From positions 47,164 through 111,163 of the forward strand of contig JADNRX010000171.1 of NCBI GenBank assembly GCA_015501595.1: 64,000 nucleotides of DNA. Reading direction: 5' to 3'. The notes beneath the pieces are model-generated. The model was not told the DNA's origin, ran no database searches, and saw nothing but the letters and a program-made list of their open reading frames with translations. Positions 35,315 to 45,679 of the stretch are shown here, piece by piece. Position numbers and translations under genes: made by a program. How positions within the stretch are numbered: position 1 is the first letter of the stretch; each line of letters begins with the position of its first letter. Source of the DNA: Hymenopellis radicata. Lineage: Eukaryota; Basidiomycota; Agaricomycetes; Agaricales; Physalacriaceae.

Positions 35315-37580
35315 CGCGAAATACAGCCGGTCTTGCCCAGAAAAGAAGTCGTCATCAATTAGTGAGCCGGGCAGACGTGTGGGTGGGTTACGACGCTAGA
35401 GCAACAAGAATAGACCAGGAGATGCAGGTTAGAGGAAGAAAGACAGACCGTGAGTTGCCTTTTATATCGACTCTTCCCCGTCTTACAAGAATTCGCGTTA
35501 TTTCAAGAGGTGGGTCGCTGCTGGCATCGTGTGGGCAAGAATATGTCTTCAGCCCGTTTTACCGTCTCCCACCGTAATAGCAGCAAGCCACTGGACTGAC
35601 CGACGATCTGGATTCTGGAGTGCACTGCCTAACTTCGAAGTCCGAAGCTTAGCTCGTCATGCCGTAACGTCAAGAGCGGGATATCGATATCGATAGCGAT
35701 AAGACGGATACCATGCACAGAGGCCGAATATAGAGGCGGTATCATGGTACTAGGTAGCATTGGTACACCGGTTGACAGCCGTGAGTATCTAAACACCGAT
35801 GTAGAGTATGCCTACGGAGACTATTCGGCGGATTGGTAACCTTTCCCATGACGTCAAGCGCTGTCACAGTTGAGTTGGCGGTGGTGCCACTGGTGGGATT
35901 ACTGTAAGATTTTTTTCAACGTTTTGAAGTAGAAACAACATTGAGAATATATCTAGTGAAAATTTGGTGTTCTCGACGTACTTGAAGCCGAATGCAGCCA
36001 GAGGGGCGCAGACTGAGAGCATTCGTTCGGCTCATCCTGCCTGATGCGCCACATCGGATCTTCCATGACCGAGAAACAACACGCTAGTATACTCCCATTT
36101 CTTGACAGGCAAGCTCACTAGTTTTTCTGAGACCTTCCCCGCCGCGTTCTCCCCTTCAAGACGTATGCAGGCCAGCATTGCTTCTCAGGCTCAGAAACCT
36201 CAGTACAGTCAAATTATGGTATTCAGTATCCCAAACATTCAACTGTGGCGTGCTTGACGTCATGAAGGTGTGACTGCCTACAATTCGCGTTCCGTTTGGT
36301 TATGAGCGTCTTCCAGCCGACATTGAAAGGGCACCTCTTGTTCCTCCTAGGACGTCTCTGTCGTCTCGATAAGTGGCCGAAAGACCGCCTGCGCTGACCT
36401 TATCCACTACGGGCTCTATGGCGCTGTGTCACGGTGCTGCGTCTTCTTCATTCGAACCATTTCCTCCCTGAATTAAATATATCTCTCCCCTTCAGTCTTC
36501 CATAGGCGGTTTAGTAAACTTGATTGGACGCTTTTGGACCACGAATTCAAGATACATTGTAGGGAGATTGTGAGGAATCGAAGAGGGACGTTGATGATCG
36601 GGTGAGTTGAGAAGTTGTTCGGGACTGTTCAGGTGCGCGGTGAACCGCAAATTCGAAACTGGATTGTACTGACTACCTACAGGGCTTTCATACTCTACAG
36701 GTATATACTATAAATAACAATCGGAGGGATGTCAAATCTAGCACAGCGAGAATGGTGAGGCGGCGGGAATAGATGCGAGTCGTACCGGTGGAGTGCGCCG
36801 GAATCGGGAGCACCGGTATTGGGTGCAGCGATGCACTTGATATTCCAACAGAGATCTCCTAGAGTTTGGAATGTTCCTCCAAATGAGGACATTCGATGCG
36901 AATAACATTGTTCAAAAGCGGATTCAAACAGGTATGTTGGACTGTAGAGAGGGTGCTAAACCCAGTTGACCTTTAGCTAGTGCATCCCGACTATGACAGG
37001 ACCTTCTTCGGCCCGGCCTATAAAGCGATTGAAGAACCAGATGACAAGCAAATACTTAACAAGCAACGATGAGCCCTGGATGAGCCTGCACGCTGATCGC
37101 GAGCGGGAAATTATCGGCGAGATTTACATAAGGCACAGGTCTTCGGCAATTCGGTGATAGCTTCCGTTCCTCCTTCCAACTTTAATTCGTTCAAATCGTG
37201 GTATCCATACGAAACCCAAGCCATACCATGTCAAAAATAACTATTGGACACGGTCGCATTGGAAATTGCGGTGGCGGAAAATTCTGGCGGGTAGAGGACG
37301 GCTCCCGGGCTGAAGATTTACTGACAGCTTCTGGCGCTTCGTTTTCTGGACCGCGTACATCTTGCAGTACATTTCCATGTCTCACACACTCTTAACCCCT
37401 GGACTTTCATCACGGTAGGCCTCCGGATTAACTGCCCTAGACCGGCCGATCTTGTTGTCGCTTCCATCTATCTTGTCGAAACCCTACTTCTCTGGCTCTG
37501 AGTCAAAGAACATATACACATCTAGACGCGCCAAGAGTATGTTTGTGTGCCTACTATTCAGAGTTTCAGCATCCCGCATG
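35315..37580. other. Long gene-free stretch
   Basis: About 2.3 kb without a supportable gene. A small run of GATATCGATATCGATAGCGATA occurs near 35680-35705. Short frames at 36695-36892 and 37191-37395 have no motif or partner exon. Confidence 0.4.
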
Positions 37581-38608
37581 CTCGATTATGAGTCCCAAAA
37601 GTGGACAATATTATTTCCGCACATTGGCCACAGCCGTTATAACTTGTTGCAAGTAGCCGTTCCGAAGTTTCGAATCACAAGGTCTTGAAATGTTCGGAAA
37701 GCGTGAAATGTTCGGGGGAAAGCGTGAAATGTTCGGGGAAAGTGTGAAATGTTCGGGGGAAAGTGTGAAATGTTCGGGAATTCATGGGAAAATCAGTCAA
37801 ACCCGAACATTTGAGTAGATTTCCGAACATTTTCGAGTCATTTCGACGTCAAAATGTTCGGGATGACTTGCCAATGTTCGCGACAAGTTGTAAATGTTCG
37901 GAAGGCAGATCGAGAGGTGATTGGGGTCCAACCTCCTGCCGAGAGCGGCTTCAAGCCGCGAACGGCAATGGCTGATGTGGCGCAAGAGAAGGAGAAGATG
38001 CTCATGTGTAAGTACCCATAGATTTCTGTATGTATAACAGCTTATGTCACTAATGGGACTCTGAGTAGCTTTTGCTTCACTCAGCCTCTCAATCTCGCCC
38101 TTACCTCTCCTTCGCAGTAGATCTCACAGTGTCACACTGGAGCTGACCTCAGTCCCGCCGGGAGTACCGCCGAAGCAGAGGGTCTGGACCCTATGGTATG
38201 CCCCCCAGCCACCAAGTATTGTCTGAACTTATCGGTAGTTTGAAGGAAATCCAAAGGAAATCTGTAGTCTTGACAAATGGTTCATAAAATGTGCGGGACA
38301 CACAAAATGTTCGGAAACCTGAAGATTTACGAACACCGGTCGGCCGTTCCGAACATTGGCAAGTCATCCCGAACATTTTGATGTCAAAATGACTCGAAAA
38401 TGTTCGGAATTCTACTCAAATGTTCGGGAATGTACTCAAATGTTCGGGTTTGACTGATTTTCTCACGAATTCCCGAACATTTCATGCTTTCCGAACCTTG
38501 CAAGACCTTTTCATTCGAGACAACGGAACGGCTACTTGTACAAAGTTTTGGGACTGTCGGGCAATGTTCGGGGGATAATATTGTCCACTTTTGGGACTCA
38601 TACTCGAT
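37581..38608. mobile_element. Fold-back (inverted-repeat) element with repeated ATGTTCGG motif
   Basis: The left arm (about 37581-37915) and the right arm (about 38340-38608) are inverted copies. Both begin from the outside with TCGA.TATGAGTCCCAAAAG, then TAGCCGTTCCG.., GGTCTTG.AA, AAATCAGTCAAACCCGAACA, TTTTCGAGTCATTT and ATGTTCGGGATGACTTGCCA. Between them is a 400-bp unrelated centre. The arms hold about 18 copies of ATGTTCGG or its complement CCGAACAT. The left arm also contains a short tandem array. No transposase is encoded. I could not identify an unambiguous target duplication. Structure fits a fold-back or very long-TIR non-autonomous DNA element. Confidence 0.7.
37687..37778 (+). repeat. 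Minisatellite, ~20-bp unit, five copies
   Basis: Five successive units of the form GAAATGTTCGGGGGAAAGYGT, differing in the number of G (2 to 5) and C/T at one site. The right arm of the fold-back element has only one copy at the matching place, so the array expanded after the arms formed. Confidence 0.85.
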
Positions 38609-39112
38609 GTTCTCCATTCAGCGCTCCAAATAAAGACGAGTTCGCCGTTCATTCGAATCGAAGCTTGAATCTCACTCCTTGACCTGCAGAACGTACATGT
38701 AATTCGCCCAGTCATTACCTGTCCATGTCCTCATTCATCCTAGAAAGCAATTCAAGACTCAAACATCCTCGAACATCGCACCTCGCACAAGGCTCGACGT
38801 ATGCATCCCCATCACTGTCGTAAATGCGTGAGACCATGGTACAGGACTGATCCGGAGGCAAGTCTACCGTAACGTATGTTTTCGGGACGGGAGGTCGCGG
38901 CATAGAATCGAGGTAACTTCATTATGGCCTGAGAACGGCCTTTGAAGAACGCCATTTGGACCTGACTGACTTGAATCGCATAAATACCGTCCCTTGAAGC
39001 TTTAACAGACCCAGTTCACTCCTCTGAGCAACCAGCTTCAATCCGTTATCCGGTACGTCCTCAAATCAGACTCCACATCTTCTGCTTAAGCCTTGGCATT
39101 CTCTCGACAGAA
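38609..39112. other. Intergenic
   Basis: No gene supported. Likely promoter and 5' UTR of the secreted protein at 39113; a weak CATAAATA lies near 38980. Confidence 0.35.
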
Positions 39113-39547
39113 ATGATCTCCAAATACTATCTTACTGCGCTCACCATCGCCATGAGCCCGCTCGTCATTGACGCCTCAGTGCAGATCGTCTCCTGCGTGT
39201 CCGTCAACGGAGCGACCCAGGCTCCCTTTGCCACCAGCATCCAGACAAACTCCCTCGCCTGCAACACGGCACTCTTTACAGAGCCGCTCATTGGCTGGGA
39301 TGGCATTGAAGACCCTCCTGCCGAGTTCTACGGCAACGACGTTTGTGGTGAACAGGTGTTTTTCGAGACAGAGATTGCTGTCGATGGGAGCGTCATGATG
39401 GAGGTCCAGCTGGGTCCCAACTCCCAAGCCGTTCTCGGGACGTGCAGTCAAGCTGTACATGCTGATACGGTTTCTTGTGATGCTACTGAAGGAACTGGTC
39501 AGACAGTGTGTACGGTGGTGTACGACTGTCCTGTAGCGCTGTGTTAG
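39113..39547 (+). CDS. Small cysteine-containing secreted protein
   Basis: An intronless frame of 144 residues. N-terminal signal peptide MISKYYLTALTIAMSPLVIDA, then a mature chain of about 120 residues with eight Cys (in VSCVS, LACNT, DVCGE, GTCSQ, VSCDA, TVCTV, YDCPV and the terminal ALC). It is acidic, has no transmembrane helix and no GPI-like tail, and ends with Cys. The even number of Cys suggests disulfide bonds. Size and composition fit small secreted proteins or candidate effectors of basidiomycetes. No named family is recognised; lone placement next to a repeat-rich stretch is typical for this class. Confidence 0.7.
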   Translation: MISKYYLTALTIAMSPLVIDASVQIVSCVSVNGATQAPFATSIQTNSLACNTALFTEPLIGWDGIEDPPAEFYGNDVCGEQVFFETEIAVDGSVMMEVQLGPNSQAVLGTCSQAVHADTVSCDATEGTGQTVCTVVYDCPVALC

Positions 39548-40771
39548 AGGGAAGCGCGCTGTGATGTATGCTCTTTCAGCTCGTGTTCAAAGTTACGGAC
39601 ATTTAGTGTACTAATGTCTGCCGTTACTTACGAAAGAACTTTTGTGTACTTACTTACTTTCGCTTGTCATGTATTCTGTTCTAAGATTTCCTTTCAAAGT
39701 CATGCTTCCCACTATGTTATGTGGTGGTGGTGATACATGACCGGAATACTTACGCGCCTTCCACAAGGCCTTTCACGCGTCGCGCGGTACTCGATACTGG
39801 CTGCCACTCACGTGGTCGTCTATCCACTAACAATGCCCAAGTTTCCATCGATGCTCAATAAACCTTGTCGTGAGATACTGAGAAAGCATGAAGTACCTTA
39901 GACAGTAACCGTTTCGCCACCTCTGATACATGATGCTCCACATCACTGCTCAGTAAGGAAGTGATGAAAATTGATATCGTCAGAAAAAGAGCGACTGTGT
40001 CAAAAGGCGATGCAGTGCGGGTCAGGAGGCAGATACCGAGAGCTCGTCCAACGTTTGGCAGGTACTGGAATAGAAAATGTGGGCATCGTAGTAGGAGACA
40101 GCGGCTCTGATTTGCCAGGGTGTTACAAGTTTGCCTGTTCATCGATATAGGGACGACTAAGCGGTATTGTAGATGCTCCTGGTGCCTCTCTTGTCTCTGT
40201 TGCGGTCGATGCGCGTCCGAGCCTACGCCGCTGCCAGTGCCCGGCCCTTCAAACCAGTACTATGATGAATCCCTCGGTACCCAAATATGTGGATGTTTTC
40301 AATTTTGCACAGGATAGTAAGTCAAATACAGGTCCAGGAACGCCGACGATTGTTGAAATGAAGGAGGTAAACTTAAGAGAGCTAAACTTAGCCTCGCTTA
40401 CTCTGCGCACGGACCCAACGCACGTGGGCGTGCGAGTTACTGCAAATGAATGGCTTGCGGACCACATTCAATTCGGTTGAAAATCCATCAAATATCTTGA
40501 CCCCGCGTTCCGCCCTCGCATTGTTTTATAGCCGTTTAGTTTTGTTACGCGGGTATGCACAGTACGGGAGCCTCGGAGCTCGCTCTACTCGAGCTATGAC
40601 TGGACACCTCTAGTGCGAGGTAGCTATTTTGGGATATGCTCGCACTCGCCTGATCGGTGCATACGCGCCGCCCACTTGACGCGCCAACTACTTCGTCCCA
40701 CACCTGAGAGCCGACTTTATAAACGCTGGTGCTTTTTCGAATTGTTCAGAATACCGTCTTCCACCGACGAC
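39548..40771. other. Intergenic
   Basis: About 1.2 kb with no gene I can support. A plus-strand frame at 40262-40480 and a minus-strand frame at 39855-40142 have no motif. Confidence 0.35.
40718..40723 (+). promoter_or_regulatory. TATA box of the GMC oxidoreductase gene
   Basis: TATAAA 49 bp before the start codon at 40772. Confidence 0.5.
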
Positions 40772-43266
40772 ATGGTTCACTTCTCTCAAAGTGTCTCTCG
40801 CCTCAGTGCTCTGGGTCTGCTCTTTGCAGCTGTATCAGCTTACGAAGCTGCAAGTGCGTTCACTTTTCAATTTTCTATTGCGGTGTTCTGAACGTCTTGT
40901 AGAGTCTCCTACCAGCGGTTGTGACTTTGCCGCGACTGGGTTCGATTTCATAATCGTCGGTGGAGGCACGAGTGGTTTGGTTGTTGCCAACCGTCTCACT
41001 GAGAACCCGGATGTCACTGTCGGTGTTCTTGAGGCTGGCACATACCGCCCCGGTGACTTCCTCATCCTCACTCCTGGTGCTACCGGTCCGGCTGTCCTTG
41101 GTACTGAATCTGGCACGGGCTCCCAACTCCAAGGAAATACCTCGTATGATTGGATGTTCAACACGGAAGTATGTTATTTCTTCAGTTAGATGGAATCAGT
41201 TTCCTGATTTCTCAACAGCCTCAAACTGGTCTCGACAATGCCATCGTTCGCTACCCCAGTGGAAAAGTTGTTGGTGGTTCTAGTGCTATCAATACCATGG
41301 TATGCATCAATCCTCCTTGCCTAGTACCTTGTTAAAATGTCTTTCATCAGGTCTGGATGCGTGCTTCTGCTAGCGAATATGACCTCTGGGGTAACGACTT
41401 CGGCAATGGCGATGAATGGACCTGGGACGGACTGCTTCCTTACTTCATGAAGACGGAGTCCTGGACCCCTCCTCCCCTCATCCTCCCGAGCAAGCGCGCT
41501 CTGCCGATCTCGCTAGCGTACACGGAACCACTGGTTACATCAACTCCAGCTACGATAACTGGGATTCTGACATTGAGATCCCCGTTGTCAGCAGTGCCAA
41601 CGCCTTGGGTATCCCGACTACTTCTAATCCTGTTCGTCCATCTTACTTCTTGATGTAACTTACCTAATACCTCATAACAGGATGCTGGAAATGGTACCGG
41701 CATTTTGTACACGGCTCGTGTGGTCAACCCGATCACCGGAGAGCGGTCGTATGCTGGGAATGCGTACTATGAGCCATTCGCTAGTCGCCCCAACTTGAAG
41801 CTCATCTCTGAAGCTACCGTCACCAAAGTTCTGTTCAACACTGATGGACCCGAACCCGTTGCTACTGGTGTCGAGTTCCTCTGGGGTGGCGAAAGCTACA
41901 CTGCTAACTCGAACTTGGAGGTTATATTGTCCGCTGGTCAGCTCCCTTCCTTATTGCCTGGTAACAATCGTGTTGATCACCTGATGAATAGGCACCATCC
42001 TTACCCCCAAGCTCCTCGAACTCTCAGGTGTCGGAAACGCGACCATCCTCGAGAGCTTTGGCATTGACGTCGTCCTCGACTCGCCCTACGTCGGAGAGAA
42101 CTTCCACGTAAGAGAACTTTACTTCCTTGCTGTTCTTTTCTAAATCACTCGCATGATACAGGACCACTGCGTCACCTACTCCGACTTCCAGCTCAAGAAC
42201 GGACTCCAGACCCTCGACTGGCTTACCTTCAACACCACCTTCGCCACCGCTGCCTCTGAAGAATAGTACTGCCTTCTCTTTTCATCATGCTAAATCTAAT
42301 GTCAAATCTCTCTAGCGCCTCGAACCGCACTGGCCCTCTCTCGTACACCAACGCCGTCAATGGTCCCACCAGCATTCGCTCTTTCACTTCTGACGAAGAC
42401 TACGAGAGCATCATGGCATCCATCGACGAATTCATCAACACCACTGAGACCAAGAGTGGTCTGCACGCCGCCCAGATCCAGGCTACCAAGGTCATGGCCG
42501 AAGAAGGCAAGGTTGCCTGGGTGCAGTACGTCGTCGTGCCCCAAGGTGGTATTGGCTCCGTCGCTAAGGGTAAGCCGCTTCCAAACAAGGCGTCGAAAAG
42601 AAACTGACTGTCATCATGATAGCCAACACGTCGTACGCCACCACCGTCGTCATCTTGACCCACCCCTTGGCCCAGGGCAACACTCACATTCAGAGCACCA
42701 ACATCACCGAATCGCCCTCGATCAACCCACACTTCGCCGAGAACAACGTTGGTGAGTGATTTGTCGGTCCTCGATGCCTGCAACATACTAAAAACTATCA
42801 ACATCTAGATATCAACGTCCTCGCCGCTGGATCGAAGTTCATTCGTCAGATGATGGAAGGCTCCGGTATCGTTGAGGCGCTGTCTCTTCCTTCCAACGAG
42901 ACCATGACCGAGGACGACTGGATGGCACACGTCCGCTCGCACATGGGTGTACGTTCTCTTGTCTTTTGTCCTCCGATTCCTCATTGATTTCGATCTTGCG
43001 TACAGTCCACTGCTCACTACCTCGGTACCGCTGCCATGGCTCCCCAGGAGATGGGAGGTGTCGTCTCGAACTCGCTCAAGGTGTACGGCCTCGCCAACGT
43101 CCGCGTCGTTGACGCCAGCGTGTTCCCCTTCATGTTGTCCGTCCCGATCTTGCAGTCCGTGTACGCCGTCGCTGAGAAGGTTCGTTCACATCCTCCATCA
43201 CCGGTATCAATACTCACGTCTTCATTGCAGGCGTCCGACATCATCAAGAGGGATTACGGCTTTTAG
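40772..43266 (+). CDS. GMC oxidoreductase (aryl-alcohol/glucose-oxidase-like), secreted
   Basis: Flavin-dependent alcohol oxidase or dehydrogenase of the glucose-methanol-choline family, probably extracellular. Signal peptide [20 protein letters not shown], then FAD site [20 protein letters not shown] signature 1 around [18 protein letters not shown], signature 2 around [14 protein letters not shown], and the C-terminal catalytic region [16 protein letters not shown]. It ends [14 protein letters not shown]. About ten introns. The frame breaks once at CCCC 41466-41469: with one more C it reads [17 protein letters not shown] and then [16 protein letters not shown]. The second catalytic base expected in the last segment (His or Asn before YAVAEKA) appears as Pro or Ile in [15 protein letters not shown], so activity may be altered. 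Substrate unknown. Confidence 0.9.
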
Positions 43267-43885
43267 ATTGAGGTCAACTAACATTAAATAGAGACGAACT
43301 GAAGTCTCATACAGGACTTTTTAATTACTGCACTTGTACATACCCTTTGCTCTAGAATCAGCGCTTTCCGCCGAGCAAATTAATAATCCTTATCTCATAA
43401 CGAACCGTCTCAAGTAAGGAGAAAGCCCTGAGGTTGCTACAATCACGATGACTTTTCAAGTACATGTCCAAATCCTTTCTGCAGAATACTACTGCAACGA
43501 CGGTCGATTTACTTCCCGTCATAAACGCAACGCTGAATTGGACGAATCCGATTCGACTCTAAGTCCTCATCGACATCAGGGACCGACAGTGCTTGGACAC
43601 GATGTAGAGGCACAGTACAAGTTGGAGAAGCGAGACGGTGTGTAGGTTGGGCATTGAAGGCAGCGGCATATCTGAAAGAGGGGAGAAGAGGGCCTCCGAT
43701 TAGTTTTTTAGAGGCTACGCTTAGTAGCTTTTGACATGCAGTTAAAAGTCAAGAGGTCTGATTAACTGAATACTATCTTTTCAGTTACGATGAACGAGTG
43801 ATGAATAGCAACAAGAAAGGTGATAGAAGGACCAGCCCCAACATATAGTACAAGACGAAGTGAGGAGAAGGATTTTTCCGAGACT
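43267..43885. other. Intergenic between convergent genes
   Basis: No gene supported. A 65-residue plus-strand frame at 43448-43645 lacks motifs. Confidence 0.35.
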
Positions 43886-45088
43886 TTAAAGTGAATCGGA
43901 AATGTGCTGGGTGTCCTTCAACCTCGACAGTCTGACTGCCAGTGTCCAAAGGGGGGAAACACGCTGGCGCGGATAACAACCACGTTGGCGATGAGCTACG
44001 ACAATGGCGGACGCGGCACACGAGTTGGAGATGCACGAGTACTTTTGAGCCAACGAGGAGGGAAGGCGGAACAGGAGAGTGTAGGATGGTCGCGGGAGGG
44101 GATCACTGTACTGTGATAATCGACGATCAAGAAACTCGACAATTTCCATGCATTCATCAGTCTCCGACCATATACGAGGCGGAATACCACAGAGATGTCG
44201 TGCCAGAATGAGTGAGGCTAACGCGATGCTCGACGGCGGGAAAGAGACGAATTCGCGATAGAAGAGGGTGATCTCCATGAGTAAACACGCGAAGTGTTTC
44301 ACCCTCTTGTCCTCCTGCAACGACGCATCAACAGGTAGGAGACGAAGCCATGCTTTCGCTGTGGGATGGCTTAACTTCCAATCCAAGGCCGACAGGATAG
44401 TCGTTTCCAGCTCAATAAACGATGACGCCTCGTAGTCGTCTTCATAACAACGGTGCACCAGGGTAGACACCGGAATGAGACACAGGTCCTCGAATTTCGA
44501 CGCGATCCAAAGTGCGGTACAACCTACGAGCCGTAGCTTATGATACGGGCATTCGTGACGCGAGAGATACCGATTGATGATATTGACTGTGAGGAACAGA
44601 CTCTCGGCGCGCAGTCGGAAATCATGATGCATTTCGACGAGGAAGTCAATGAGTTCATGATAGCCTTCCCAGTCAGAATCGAGATGTCGGTCGATCATTT
44701 TATCCGAAGGAATGACGGTTATCGACTAAATACAATGATCGTTTAGAAATGTTTTCGTAAGAAAGTAAGCAGACACACCTCCATATCATGCAGGTAGCGG
44801 ATGATATCATATCGATACTCATCGTCGGGATCCGCCAAAGAGGTATCCGGATTCGTGATGAAAGCTTGACGTTTCCAGAAAATCTCCGCTCCTGCTGTCG
44901 TTTTGCTAGCAGTGAGGGCGATTGCGAGTGCGAACGGTGAAAGATATCTGCGAGTCAGACATGTAAGAACTCGTTCCTCTGGAGTACGTAACAGGTGTGG
45001 CACTGCGGTCTGGTAATAGGTCAATTCAACATGTAATTCCGCAAAAATTCTGTCGTACCATGAAACGTAAGTTCATTACCGTCGCCAT
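43886..45088 (-). CDS. Divergent cyclin (B-type-like cyclin box)
   Basis: Regulatory subunit for a cyclin-dependent kinase, to judge from its cyclin box. The first well-read exon gives YYQTAVPHLLRTPEERVL and FALAIALTASKTTAG. An intron (GTGTGTCTGC...TTTAG near 44747-44800) joins RYDIIRYLHDME to SITVIPSDKMIDRHLDSDW. The box continues LIDFLVEMHHDFRLRAESLF, LTVNIINRYLSRHE, LVGCTALWIASKFED and LETTILSALDWKLSHPTA, then a second box half, HFACLLMEITLFYREFVSFP, IALASLILARHLCG. The phrase FLVEMHHDFRLRAESLFLTV matches mitotic cyclins. The N-terminus is uncertain: IFAELHVELTYYQ must be joined to an upstream ATG (45088 is one option). The last ~50 residues also look unreliable. No destruction box was seen. 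Confidence 0.8.
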
Positions 45089-45116
45089 GGGTATGGATAT
45101 CGCCAAGTTGCACTTC

Positions 45117-45679
45117 TCATAAGCTAGGATGGACGTATGAAGCCAATTCAAGGAAAGCATCGGGTCGTGAGAGGGCCCATGTCTGTATGAGCCTAGTAAG
45201 CAGAGTTAATTGAGGATTTAGACCACGCACCCAGCTAGAGAGAACGATAGAAGGGTTCGAAGTTGTTGAGTTCGGAGACCTTGGCGCCGAATGTCAATCT
45301 TCCGTTGCTGCTTACAAACCCAATGCAGCTTCGTGTCTAATGCACACGACAAACGTCTTGATCGTCTGGGCTTGAGCGCCTCGACGTATTGTTGCACAGC
45401 GCGAGGACAGAAGAGCTGGACAACGCGGTGGCGTTTAAGCACGTGTCCGATCGCCTTGGACGCGATAGTAGACGACTGCCTTGGGAACCATTGAGCAATG
45501 GACAATTCGTGTCGGCGTTGCTCCAGACGTTGTTGTTCCGTATACAACTCTACAGCATCCACTGATTGCCCGAGAGCATGAAGCCATTCCTCGGAAGGCC
45601 TTGCAACGTTCGCAAGAACGTTGCCGAACATCGTAGGCGGGTGTGGTATAGCGATAAAATCGCAGAGAGGGATTGTCAT
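45117..45679 (-). CDS. Unknown protein upstream of the cyclin; possibly its N-terminal part
   Basis: From ATG 45679: MTIPLCDFIAIPHPPTMFGN, EEWLHALGQSVDAVELYTEQ, a basic Arg-rich middle (LKPRRSRRLS), then LLSFSLAG. An intron near 45235-45190 (GTGCGT...ACTAG) joins LIQTWALSRPDAFLELAS and YVHPSL-stop at 45117-45119. No family is recognised. Same strand and only about 30 bp from the cyclin coding region: the two may belong to one gene with an intron or frame error I could not resolve, in which case this would be a cyclin N-terminal extension. Confidence 0.4.

Noticed and set aside
36695..36892. Small minus-strand frame with several Cys
   Set aside because: No signal peptide, no recognised pattern, isolated in gene-free DNA.
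40262..40480. 72-residue plus-strand frame
   Set aside because: Reads fairly well but has no motif, no neighbouring exon that fits, and no promoter cue.
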